The position numbers were made by a program, and so were the translations under genes. A DNA stretch of 64,000 nucleotides from Nymphaea colorata (lineage: Eukaryota; Streptophyta; Magnoliopsida; Nymphaeales; Nymphaeaceae): contig NC_045142.1 of assembly GCF_008831285.2 (NCBI RefSeq), positions 1,865,001 through 1,929,000 of the forward strand, written 5' to 3'. The notes under the pieces are model-generated. The model ran no database searches and had not been told where the DNA came from. It worked only from the letters and a program-made list of their open reading frames with translations. Position 1 is the stretch's first letter, and each line of letters opens with the position of its first letter. Below, piece after piece: positions 52,300 through 64,000 of this stretch.

Positions 52300-55085
52300 A
52301 GTTCTTATCTCTCATCATTGATGCTTGGGTGTTGAACCGTTAATGAGAAAAGAAATAGCTAGATATTGTAGTCATGATATGGTGTGCGTATATATGTGTA
52401 TATATGGAACTATCCCAGACTAATTAGGTGTAGATAATAATTGAATTTGAACCTCTCAAACCACACTGTATAAAACACTTTTTTTTATGTAAGATAGGCT
52501 TATTGATAAGGTGTTAAAGAGTGATTATATAGAAAACATATATCAATTTCAATCATCTTTTCGGTTTTAAATGTGCTTATTACTCAAAACCATTCATAAT
52601 TCTCATAACAAAATAATTTTTTTCATCAAAACAACTTAAATTTGGATCACGTTTTCTGTATTAAATTTGCCTGCATAAACATACTATCTCAGACCTAAGT
52701 GATATGGAATATAAATCTCTCTCAATATATATATGTGGGTGTGTGTGCATGTAAACTGAAAATCACTTAAACATGAGGGATGAATATTAACATATGGTTA
52801 GAATGGCATATATTGCATGCTCATTTCCCTTGTAATCTTAAAGTACTTTTTTATTTTGAAACATATATGTTCGGGTTTCTATCCCTAGCAAATGGACCAT
52901 GTCAAACACGTCTTAGTGTCAGGATGGAAATGGGAAGTATGGTATGGTGGAAGAACACACATAAACAGTTGAGTGTGCAAACCACACACACACACACACA
53001 CATGTGCGCTTGCACACACTTACACAAATCCGAGCTGTCCTTAAAACCAGCTGCTGCCGGATTAAAAATTTGCTGCTTTTCAGCAAGAACATGTGACATT
53101 TTTAAATGATATTAATTCGATTAATTATGTGATTTAGGACAGTTTTTACTGGAATTGAAAAGCATTATCATGTGCTTCTGTACCTCAAAGGAGCGAAAAT
53201 TATGGACTTGACAACTAACTCCATGTATGGACGGGGACCCACTCTTCATGCATACAAATGATTCCCCATTTACATGGATTTGATTAATCACGGGCTCTAC
53301 GTGCTCCATGCCCACTGTTCTCACTTTTCATAATTAACTATACTTGGACTCACACCCAAATGGATTGCCCTTGTGTTAAATGATGTATTGTCGCAGCTTA
53401 TCCTTGGTCTGAGTCCCCATGTTGGTGCCTCCTTTGCAATGCCAATTTTGCAGTTTGAGTGGGTTTAATGTAATGACCTAGTTGGCGGATCCCAACCTGC
53501 CCCTGACACTTTCTGTTTCAACCGAAAAAGGTTGAGAACTGGGAAAAACAATTATTTATTAACACCCTTTATAAGTCCTCCAAGATACTTCACAATGTCA
53601 CATATGAGATTAAACTTTTGATGTGTTACAATCTACTCCTTTGAAGATACACATATCTAGACGTGTGGGCCTCAGGTTTGAGTGTTGAACCGACTCTAAT
53701 ATATTGCTAGGCTAAAAAAGCAATTATAGTTGCCACAACAGTTAAATGCAGCGCTATAAATATTAATCAGTTCAAATCTGCCGATTGGAATCAAGTAAGC
53801 CGCAAATTGCTTCGATTCAACGGCTTATGCAAGGGTGTATTAATACACTATGGTTATGTCTAAATGGCACCTTGAGAGAATGAGTTTTCTGAAGACCAGG
53901 TTTTGTGACAACTTAGTTTCTTAACCGGTTTTCAAAGCATAGTTTGAGTGCTAGGTAACAACACAAAGATGATATTTTTTGTGAATAACCTAGAGACAGG
54001 GGTGGTTGAGGTGTAGGTTTCTCTTTCCCTTTTGAGACTAATAGTGTTTTGTCAAAATTGAGTTTTTAACAAACACAGTTTCAGCAACAACCAAACATGC
54101 ACTATTTTTTTCATTATTATTTTAAATATTTATATTTATATTTTTTATGCTTCCTATATATTTTTATTTTTTCTTATATATATATAATGACGATCAAAAT
54201 AAATATCTTTTGCCAACTTTTACCCAGGTTGAGTCCAATGATTCACTTGATCGCATGAAATCAGTAAATATGCAAATTCAATTGGACTTCTAGTTGTGCA
54301 ACACTGGAGGCTGGGAGATTAATAAGATATCTTTTCTTTATTGAAGATAAGCATGCTAGGGGATAGCTACCAGTTTGATTACGTCAAAAGGTGCAAGTAT
54401 TGAAAACTTGACCTTTTGAACTTAACTGTCAGCGTAACCCTACGGAAGCGATTGATCTCTTAGAATTCTGATTCTAGAGTTACAATTAACTATAGAACCA
54501 AATTTCCTCCTCAATCTGGACTTGTAATGAAAACTCCAGTTTCAATTTTCCTTTGAGTTTGATGGTATGGAGTTTTGATTCTATAACTGAAATGACTTGT
54601 TTGATGAAAATGAAATTACAATTCTAGAATTCATAAATTAAAATCTCCATGTCTTATGCCCCAAAAAACGATTAAAAAAATTACAGAATTTTGAATTCCA
54701 CTAGTGTGGGATCACAATTCGTGAATTTTGATTCTGGAATGATCCTATAATACCAGAATAAAAAATCTTTGTTTGATAACGTAATTCTCATTTTTAAAGA
54801 ATATAAATAATGATTACTGACTCCAACGGAATCAAATGCCCGGCAAGCAGGGGCGGAGCGCTTGCTGGTCTATAGAAATCAAATGCTTAGAAGTCAAAAA
54901 ATGCCATCCTGTAAATTTCATTTGGCATATTGCTGTCACTTCACGTTTATGATATTGAATAAAAGTGTAGATCAATATATGATGGGCAAATTCAAAGTAC
55001 ATTAACTAGCAATTCAAAGCTTATGTTCAGGCATAAGAAATTTTCCCATCCATAAACCCTTGGCCAACGAAAAATACTGTCTTTA

Positions 55086-55204
55086 ATAGGGGTTTTTCTG
55101 TTATTGTATATGAAAATTATCATTTTTGATCAGCTGCTTGTTGAAATAGGGTTTTTTTTTGTTATTCTATGTGAAAATTATCATTTTGGTCAGCTGCTTG
55201 TTGA
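55086..55204. repeat. Two tandem copies of about 60 bp
   Basis: GTTATTSTATRTGAAAATTA and CAGCTGCTTGTTGA occur twice at an offset of about 60 bases. The second copy has a longer T-run. Confidence 0.7.
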
Positions 55205-55658
55205 TAATTTTTTCATATACTGAGCAGCCTATTTGTTAAATTTAAAATAATAGAGCAGTGATTTGTAATTTGACTAAATATTTGGTACCTTTATCTGTAT
55301 TTCTCAAGTCACATGCGGCTTGGTAAGTGAGTCTTGTTTTCTTAACTAAAGGAGAATGGCCAAAGACCCCGACATTCTTTCGACCAATTAATCGTTGAAT
55401 CTTTCCACATCTGATTTCGATAACATACGCCAGCTTCATGTAAATAATAATAATAATAATAAATAAATAATAATAAAATATTGAGAATTGTGTAGCATGT
55501 AGAGTGGCCTTTTGCCTAAAAACTAAGCATAGTAATACCGTCCGCATGTTTTCACACAAAGGACAAGGGACTGCACATGGGTAGGAAATGCTCTCTCAGA
55601 CCAACTTTCAAGTTCCTTCTTCAATATAATTTAAAATCTATAGGGAATATTGACATCC

Positions 55659-55766
<108 letters not shown>

Positions 55767-56712
55767 GGTGGGAGGAAAACAATAACCTGTAATTTATGAA
55801 GGATCTGACAGCATGTCTTATTTTGCATCCAAATCTTTACTGAATCAAAGCCCTCCCTTCCTTGAACAGTAGATTCTGAAAGAAAGAAGCTTTAGACAGT
55901 CTAATTCAAATACAAAAGAGCATGCAAAAGTTAACTGTAAAAAATGTTAGCTAGGGAGAGAATATTGGTAGGGGAAAGGTATCCCCTTTTCTTCTCTATC
56001 TGTCAAGAGAGAGAGAGTGCGTTTCGTCGACAAATTAATATAGTTCATCATAAGTTAGGCTGGTAGGTAGGAGGAGAATTTCATCCTACTGCCCGAAAAA
56101 AAGTCGGCCCTTTCCCCCCACCTTGCACAAGTTGACATGCGCTAATAAGTCATTTTAAACTAATTACGATATTTTCCTTTTTTTTCCCCGAAGAAAAAAT
56201 GTTCTTTATAAAATGTTGTGGAATTCGCTGTGCTGGTGATGTTTCAGAGAAGCGAGATTTCTGCCATGATCCAGGCAAGCTATATTGGCCCATAATCACA
56301 AGGTTGTTGTTTCTCACTCTTTGTGATGAACTATCTAATTAATGTTCAAGCATTGGAAGTAATTAGTGGACCAGTGAGCTCTCTCTCTCTCTCTCTCTCT
56401 CTCTCACTAACACACACATACACACACACGCACAAGGTAAAACTCAGTGGTTTGATCTAAGGTTTTCAGCCTAATCTTTTATAGTTGTCCTACCGCACAT
56501 CTATTTGATGTATGATCATGTTCATGGACTCAAACGTTCTTGTTTGTTCGGATCCTCGATTATCTGCACCCGTTTGCATGTGAAAGAAATGGGTTATTAA
56601 AATTTATGCAATATGCCAAAATGAATACCTTCATGGACTCGAATGACATATATGGAAGTGCTAGTGCTAACATTAATTTCAAGAACTAAAGGATAAAGCA
56701 ATTGATCTGACG

Positions 56713-56753
<41 letters not shown>

Positions 56754-58150
56754 TTCAATCAATTTTGACCCACCAATGGGAGTAGGGGCTAGGGAGGCCG
56801 CCGGCAGGGGGAGGGGGAAACCTTTCATTAGGTTTTTTTACACACACGTATAAAACATGATGGTACATCAAATCTGAGCTGTTTGAATTGTTCGGACGAC
56901 TCGGATTTGATTCTCCTCTTTCACTATATCTTTCTTCTCCCTCTTCCTTCCTGACCGCCATGACCCTCCCCTATTGCCCACAAAGGTTATTTTTATATCA
57001 AAATTTTATGGCTGTTTTTTGAATTTGCATACAAGCGTCCCTTAAAAATATAAAATTACATAACTAGTGCCTTTTTGTTAAAATTTTTTGACTTCGTCCT
57101 CGGATCATCCATTTTCATTCAGATGAACGGTCTTGGTTTGATGGATGATGAACGAGGAAGAAGCGAGGCGTGAACCCCTCCCCCTCCTCGTACAGTTATC
57201 ACATGTTCATATCATGAATTTTGGACAGAATAGAAAAAGGGAGCTTCATTTTTCTATTTTATGGATTAATTTGTTATTGTTAATCTTTCAAAGAAAATGA
57301 AAGAAACGGAGCTTGTGTTTTTCTGCCCATTTCTTCTCTCTGCGGGCCTTTTGAAAGCAATAGTTTCACCGCCGCTGATCGGTGCGGTGGAGCAGCCCTG
57401 TAGGAGTTGAAAGCAACTCCTTTGATATAAAAAGGCCCACGGAGAAAATAATAACGAAATTGGCAGACAGGAGATACCGAAAATGTCACACCAACATATA
57501 AAATTTGCAATATAATAGTTGCATGAAATGTCGCCGTGCTGCCCTCATCATTGAGACATTTCAGTTTACGGACCTAATTTTGTGTGGAATTTCAAAAACG
57601 GTCTTGGCATTTCAGAAATTCTAATAAGGACCTGGATCAAATGCGTAAAATACATAAACCTTAGGTTTGAAGTTCCAACTCGGCTGATTTTTCTAATCGA
57701 AACTAAAACATAATGCTGATGCCCCATTGGATTCAATCTCAAAGAAAAAGTTGATACCAAAATGCAAATGTCGGACAAACAAAATGTAGCGCTGTAAGTT
57801 GTCATGAAAATGACAGCCGATAGAAAGCTTATCGTTCGTCGATGCTAGAAGTCTCAACTTTTTATTATTGTCTTGTTGAATGTTATATTTGGCCAAGAAA
57901 ATTTGATTTTTTCTTGAGCTCCATACCTTCTTTGAGTCAGACTAGCAAACCTGTAAAAATGCGGTTGTCATTTTGTTTTTGATTTTTATGGGTGCTACTA
58001 TTCTAAAAACTCTAGTTATGCTCTACTCTACCTAGGTTTCAAAAGCAGGATCCAAAAACAAAAGAAAAAGGAATCCTAGATCCAGAGAGGTTTCGGCCTT
58101 TTAAGTCCAAAATTCGATCGCACGCCATTTCCTAAATTTGAATTCAACCG

Positions 58151-58382
58151 ATGTCAAAGCAGTATCGGTCGGATCCCTCGACTGAGATGGATGCTACACT
58201 GATGCTCGGCAGACCCTCCGTCATCGGAATGGACGGTGGAGGTCATCGCGCCCAACAAGTCCGGAGCCCGTTGAAGCTCCAGATACGAGCGAAGGCGGGA
58301 GAAGGAAGTGGGCAGCGATGGTCGCTCAAAGGGATGACTGCCCTCGTGACCGGAGGCACCAGGGGAATTGGGTAACTGATGT

Positions 58383-58413
<31 letters not shown>

Positions 58414-61318
58414 TCTGTGTTGATTTCTTTTGTTTTGTTCGTCTCGTTTCTTGCTGTAAATTCACCTGGGTAAAGGATGGTAAGGTAAACTATATGGCTT
58501 TTCTACTAATTAATTCACCTTTAATTTCTCTCCGCGTTCAGAGTTAATATTTGAATCAACATCTTCATAGAGCTGTTCTTTTTGTTCATGAATTTTTCGT
58601 TGATTTTTGTAATTTGGGTGTCATTTCAACCGCATTGTCAGAATCAATGCTTTATTTCATGACGGAGGTCGATGAATCTACCGTCCTTCCACTCGTTGAA
58701 TCTATTCCTTTTAAATGCAAAAAGAAATCGGCTGATGATAGAATTGTTGACCTAGGCGTGCCATTGTCGAAGAGCTAGCGGGAATGGGCGCCTTGGTGCA
58801 TACGTGTTCTCGCAACGAGCAGGAACTGGGGAGTTGCTTGAATGAGTGGAAACAATTGGGGTACCATGTTAGCGGTTCAGCTTCGGATGTATCTTTGCGC
58901 CACGAACGAGAGAAATTGATGGCGGAGACCGCCACAATATTTGGTGGCAAGCTCAATATACTTGTAAGTTTAGGATCCTGGCTTAATTTTGTGCTAGAAC
59001 TGTACGCTCTCACGTTCAAGGACTTGTTTGTACCATATTGATAATAAAAATGTATACATGTCTATCCTCTGATATTTGTTTTATCTATATTCTGCAACCT
59101 ATTTGCCATTTGCATTTTTAAAACCTACTCCCACTTCCTTTCATAAGATGGACAACGAGAGTTTTTTGATCCATCGTTGTCAACGTTGTGATTGTTACTT
59201 CTTGAGTTTATCCTGTAGTTTAATCTGCCAGCTTACTAACATTGTGATTGTCACTTCTTGAGTTTATCCTGTAGTTTTAGCTGCCAGCTTACTCCCTCAA
59301 GTTATCTTTTCGCTCATTTGTGGTTCTCTTCAAATTTTCTTCATCAAAACTCCGTTTAATTGCTTGACAGATATAGTATGTCCTTACTGTTATAAATGGG
59401 GAGGACATAGCTGTCAACCATGACCTTCTCACTGTCTTTATAGGTTTCATTCCGGTGCAACTTCCACCTTTTTATGATGAACAGCAATTCAGCTAGTTTT
59501 AGACTGTGTGATTGACGTTATCTTTTGCTTTTGCTTTTTTCACTAAAGCTCTATATTGAGATCTTCGTTAGTGATATCTGGTTTTCTGGTTTCAGATAAG
59601 CAATGTTGGAACAAACATTAGGAAACCAACCACAGAATATACAGCTGACGATTTTTCTTTTTTAATTTCCACCAACTTTGAGTCTGCCTACCATCTATGC
59701 CAACTTTCTCATTCACTTTTGAAAGCATCAGGAATGGGCAGTATTGTTTTCGTATCCTCTGTTGCTGGTATTGTTGCATTACGTACTGGGACCCTACAAG
59801 CAGCAAGCAAAGGTTGGTTTTAACCTGGTGTTGATTTCCATCTATATTTTTCCTTCTATATTCAGATTATTCAATTCGATTTTCGTTATCTAAAACTGCC
59901 AATATTGTTCTACTAGCTGCTCTGAACCAGATTACCAAGAATTTGGCATGTGAGTGGGCAAAGGACAATATTCGTACTAATTCTGTTGCGCCTTGGTATA
60001 TACAGACATCGCTTACAGATAATGTAAGGCTTCCTTGTCCCTCTGTGTTTTGGCTATTCATACAATATTTTCAAAATAATTTGGATATTTAGTTTTTGTA
60101 GATGGGATTTTTTGAGAAACTAGAGTCACTAGTCGCAGTTCAATTTTAGCCATGTTATGGATTTAGTCTGCCGGATATATTTTTCTTCTTTTAGTTTTGA
60201 TGATATGAGGAATTATATTATATGCTAATACCATGAAAAGATTTATTGTCTAGATGCATGGCTGTTTTTCAGTGTTTGGAAAAAGAATGTAAAAGAAAAA
60301 TAGAGAGTAATGGTCACCCATGGATCACTTAGTCAGCCAAGTGCCAACCTAAACTTGCACAAAGTAATAAAATATGGCCCTTAGCTCAGATGATTATTGG
60401 TCAAGACTGCCCCAGAATTGAATTCTGCTGAAGTTAATAAAAATACAGCAAGGATATTGCTGACCTACCTGTTCTTTTTTGGCTGTTAATATTACAAGTT
60501 TCCACATGCCTGTGATGATATGAGAATCTCTTTTATCATCTTTTCCCTTTTCTTTTTAATGAATAAAAATCAGGTGCTTAACAATAGACTTGTACTCACA
60601 ATGCCATTCTATAATATGTCAATTTTCTTACAGCCACAGGCCATAGTTTCTAATGGACCCCTTTAATTATATCAGTTCCATGATATGCATAGTAAGAAGA
60701 AAAATTGTAACCATGAATCTCACATAATGACGTGTCCATAACCAATGGTTAAGGTCCCGTGTTTTCAGCTGCTTCTTTTTTGTCCATTATGCGTCGATGA
60801 GTTCCAGATGTTGATTAATCTAAAGGCACATGAAAACTGAAAAAGAGAGAAGGATGCCGATTTTGAGATTAACCAACAGCTCAGGATTTTCTATAATCTA
60901 GATCTTAGGCCGTTCACAGAGGATCATCTTTGGAAACATGTTTTGCTGAAAATTAGCCACGTGCTTGGTCATATTTTTCCCTATTGCTATGAGACGTGAC
61001 ATTGAAAAGGTTCACTTCATTCTTGCACTGTCATTCAACAATGCGAGGACAGTTTACACCTTAGTACCGTTTTCAATATTCATGATGGTTCACGGTTCAA
61101 CCACAGTTTACTAACTTTTTTAAGTTCAGGTTCTGAAAGACAAAGAGTATTCAGAAGAAGTTCTTTCTCGCACTCCTCTACGTCGAATTGGCAAGCCTCA
61201 AGAAGTTTCTCCTTTGGTAGCATTCCTCTGCTTACCAGCTGCTTCTTACATTACTGGCCAAGTTATTGCAGTCGATGGAGGAATGACAATCAATGGCTTC
61301 TTTCCTTTGATGGACTAA
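58151..61318 (+). CDS. Tropinone-reductase-like short-chain dehydrogenase with altered active site
   Basis: Five exons with consistent phases: 58151-58371, 58756-58963, 59596-59812, 59917-60023 and 61130-61318 (TAA), giving 313 residues (301 from a second ATG at 58187). The Rossmann motif TGGTRGIG begins the SDR domain, followed by [20 protein letters not shown]. Family hallmarks are [47 protein letters not shown] and a C-terminal [14 protein letters not shown]. Numbered from the second ATG, Asn158, Ser186 and Lys203 of the catalytic tetrad are present, but the Tyr position is Gln199 (TLQAASK in place of the usual xIYxxxK). The NNxG motif reads SNVG. The 54-66 residues before the Rossmann motif exceed the usual N-terminus and are Arg-containing, so a plastid transit peptide is possible. 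Members of this family reduce ketones with NADPH; this one may lack activity. Confidence 0.92.
58386..58412. repeat. (CT)n tract at the start of SDR intron 1
   Basis: The CT run begins about 14 bases after the splice donor at 58372, mirroring the CT run directly after the donor of DUF604 intron 1. Confidence 0.9.
59182..59293. repeat. Two tandem copies of 56 bp in intron 2 of the SDR gene
   Basis: CTTCTTGAGTTTATCCTGTA followed by CTGCCAGCTTACT occurs twice at an offset of about 56 bases. It is wholly intronic. Confidence 0.8.
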
Positions 61319-62929
61319 AGTCTGAAGTTCTTTACAATATTTAGAGATGTACATTACTAGATACTCTTGGAACATAATGACACCATCTTTCCTAAAAGAA
61401 AACCATGGTATTCTTGGAACACAACGTTCTTATCAAACACCTTTGAAGGCAAACTTCCGTCTACTCAAATAACACTTTTTATTTCTTTTCATGTGAATTT
61501 TCAGAGTTAATGAGAAGAGATAGACGATGAGATATTTGTCTTAATAGTTGGTTATTAACATGTGTGTGTGTAACCAGTTTCTTTCACTCTTATACAACAT
61601 CTTCAGGTGCATCATAATGAACAACTTTAGTAGATTAATGAATAATAATAAGACATTTAGCCTTTTAGGTTAGACTCCAGTCAACTTTGTTGCATTTCTA
61701 GTTGCACGGTAGGTGAAGACAAGTTGCAGACAAAAAGTCCTTTTCTCGATGAACAATAGACAGACAAAAAGACTTGAAAGATAAAATTTCACTACCATTA
61801 AATCAGACGAGTTGCTTCAACCATCGAAGAGATATCATTTCACTACTTTTAAGTTGCTTCAACCATAGTTCTATATATATGTATATGTATGTGTGTGTGT
61901 GTGTATGTGTACGTGTGTGGTTAAAGAAAGGGTATTATTATTATTTTTTCTTTAAACCTTGTCTTTATTGGAACCTATTGCCAAACTTTGAAATGATTTT
62001 TCAGCATATTCGTCGGGAATGGTGTTAAAATTTGAAAGACTCATATCCTTACGAGTTCTACCTGAGAACAGTTGCAAATGGAAGGGATCCAATGACAGGG
62101 TTTGGTTGTCTTTCCATCGTATTGAATCCAACCCCACTGGCTTTTCAATTTACCTTTGATCTTTGCCAGGTCCGACCCGTTTGCTTTCTCCCCAGGGGAT
62201 GCAAAATTCTAAAATGAAAACAGAAATGGTAAATATTTCATCAAATAAGGACTGTATCTGGTAGACCACACAACCTTTTGTAAAATAGAAGTATGGCTCC
62301 TCTAGTATGATCCGACACAAGTGTTTCAGATTCAAATCTGGGTCTAAGCCACCGAGTTGATGTCTGTGAAACCGGTTCATATTCCCTGCTTTCCACTAAT
62401 TTGGGGAGCCGAACCATGGGAATGCAAATGGCATAGCTCCAAAACCCATATTCAATAAATCCACCAAAATCAGGTAAAATTATTAGAAGCAAATCCTGTT
62501 TAGTGTTCAAAAAACTTTTGATCCAAACCTGAGATCCAAAGAAAATATAGAACCTAGCTAAGTTCTGAATATTACATAAACATTTGCCCCAAGAAACATA
62601 ACGCAACTGGGTGGCAAGATAGCTCACAAGAAAATAGTTTGGATTTTGAGTTGCCATGGTCGCTGTCATACTACCTTACTCCGAAGTTTAAAGGTGTATT
62701 CATAATTTCACTCAAGTCTCGAAACGGCTTTGAACTCCAAAGGCAATGGAAAAGGAAGAGAGTCTCAGCCTCTCACCTGGGCAGTCGCTAACCCTCAATA
62801 TTACATAAACGTTTTTGGGGTCTCCGAATCCAATACAATGAGATTTGGATTGAGTTTTAGCTGATTCGATCACCTCTTCTATATAATCTCGACACTTTTA
62901 TATGCATTTCCATTGTTGCATCCTGCAAC
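61319..62929. other. Downstream flank of the SDR gene
   Basis: Contents: 3' flank of the SDR gene, the diverged repeat at 61625-61830, a short (TG)n near 61880-61917 and AT-rich sequence. The minus-strand frame of 142 codons at 62241-62669 resembles no family I know and is probably chance or decayed LINE 3' sequence. Confidence 0.55.
61625..61830. repeat. Diverged dispersed repeat, copy B
   Basis: Partner of the 45860 copy: AATAATAATAAGACATTTA, GTTGCATTTCTAGTTGCA, GACTTGAAAGATAAAATTTC and CTACCATTAAATCA. It lies about 300 bp after the SDR stop codon. Confidence 0.6.
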
Positions 62930-64000
62930 TTCTAGTAAAAAATTTTCATAACTATTAGCAACAAGTATGGAGACAAGGGATCTTCTTACCTCAATCCATG
63001 TTTGCTCTCCAAGTAATTACCCCTCTACCCATTTACGAGAACTTTGTAGAAAGCATTGTCAAATACATGTCATGACCTTGCCAATTCATTCAATGTGAAG
63101 TCTCATATGCTTCATGGCTGCAATTAGGAAATTCCAATTTAGATAATCATATGCTTAAGCTAAATCTATTTTCGAACATACACTTGGCGACTTACCTCTG
63201 GCCAATGAAGGAACCATTTCATGTGCAGGTAGAAAGGAATGATGACTATTCCTACTTGTCAAGAAAGCTCCTTCTCCTTGGTGTGCCGAGATAATTTTTC
63301 CATCAATCCATTCATTATTGAGACCATCACCCACTAAATGAATTTTAGAATACTAATTTTTAGTGCTATAGGCCTATAGTTGGAGATATGAATGAGAGAT
63401 TTTGATGTGGGAATCAATATAAAATGGTTCTTCTCCAGTTTTTTAACCAAACTTGCCTTTCTAAAGAAGTCTCTTATTGCATTCGAGACATCTTCACCAA
63501 TTATAGTCCAACGTTTCTAACAAAATTCATTTAGGAACTCATTTGATCTTGAAGCGTCGTTAGTCTTTGACCTTCCCATGAATTGCTTGGAAGTGTTCAT
63601 GCTGAATCATGGTTTTCATAAAACTTCTTGAAATGTCCATAATAAGTCCATTAAATTTTCTCTTGATTATAAAGCTTCCTTCATCTATCTCAATACAAGA
63701 AATATCCTTCTTCAACCTCCTCTTCTTCACCATGCTATGGAAAAAACCACTCTTCTCATCTTCTCGACCACAATGCCCTAGCTTTATAAGACCAGTATTC
63801 TTCTTCTTTAGTGCTTCCATGAGTGAAAATCTAGTTTGTAACTCTTTTTACGAGTCATTCAACAGAATCCATTTCTGACAATAATGCAATTCTTCTACCT
63901 CCTTCTACAAACACTAGACCTTTAACTCTACTCCTTCTACCCAAATTTGCTCCAATTTAAAGATAAAATCTCAACCGAACCAACTCTAGTTTCCTCCGAC
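62930..64000 (-). pseudogene. L1-type LINE reverse transcriptase relic
   Basis: The minus strand encodes broken LINE polymerase motifs in order. Near 63730 there is FFHSMVKKRRLKKDISCIE, the region before the fingers domain. Near 63240-63190 there is LPAHEMVPSLARGK, and near 63160 AYDYLNWNFLIAAMKHM, the KxDLxKAYD block with an in-frame stop. Near 62990 there is GLR-stop-EDPLSPYLLL, where the usual GLRQGDPLSP has lost its Gln and Gly. Frames shift and stops interrupt, and no FADD catalytic box follows, so the copy is dead and truncated on that side. The other end runs off the window. Confidence 0.8.

Noticed and set aside
60360..60420. tRNA-like TTAGCTCAGATGAT string in SDR intron 4
   Set aside because: It resembles the D-arm word of tRNA genes, but no acceptor stem, anticodon arm or T-arm can be found around it.
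62241..62669. Minus-strand frame of 142 codons
   Set aside because: Resembles no protein I know. It is adjacent to a LINE relic and could be its decayed 3' part.

Overview
The window is nuclear DNA from a flowering plant. The evidence is AT-rich intergenic sequence with long (TA)n and (CT)n tracts, multi-exon genes with GT-AG introns, plant-only protein families (SUPERMAN-type QALGGH zinc fingers with EAR repression motifs, a thylakoid-lumen pentapeptide protein, a plant fringe-like glycosyltransferase), MITEs and an L1-type LINE relic. The sequence alone does not settle the lineage. All gene models were spliced by hand from the sequence.

Layout. 1-10.7 kb: gene-free, with MITEs, short tandem duplications and degenerate word repeats. 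10.7-15.3 kb (+): seven-exon gene for a thylakoid lumenal 17.4 kDa-type pentapeptide-repeat protein. 15.3-22.3 kb: gene-free. 22.3-28.0 kb (-): three-exon DUF604/fringe-like glycosyltransferase with a 3.2 kb first intron. 28-37.6 kb: repeats, including a tandem duplication of about 550 bp and a Tourist-like MITE. 37.6-38.2 kb (-): intronless one-finger C2H2 repressor, TAC1-like. 38.2-47.1 kb: microsatellites and a segmental tandem duplication with a datable hAT MITE insertion. 47.1-48.0 kb (+): intronless SUPERMAN/RABBIT EARS/ZFP10-like repressor containing a telomere-like hexamer array that is translated. 48.0-58.1 kb: a tandem triplication, a MITE and long microsatellites. 58.15-61.3 kb (+): five-exon tropinone-reductase-like SDR whose catalytic tyrosine is replaced by glutamine. 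62.9-64 kb (-): decayed LINE reverse transcriptase that runs off the window end.

The five genes do not form a pathway. The two zinc-finger genes share architecture (one QALGGH finger plus C-terminal DLELRLG) and lie head to head across about 8.9 kb. I did not find a convincing wholly new system. The most interesting points are the SDR with an altered active site, the telomere-like repeat read as a Pro-Asn run, an optional in-frame intron in the transit-peptide exon of the thylakoid gene, and a duplication that preserves the empty site of a MITE insertion.
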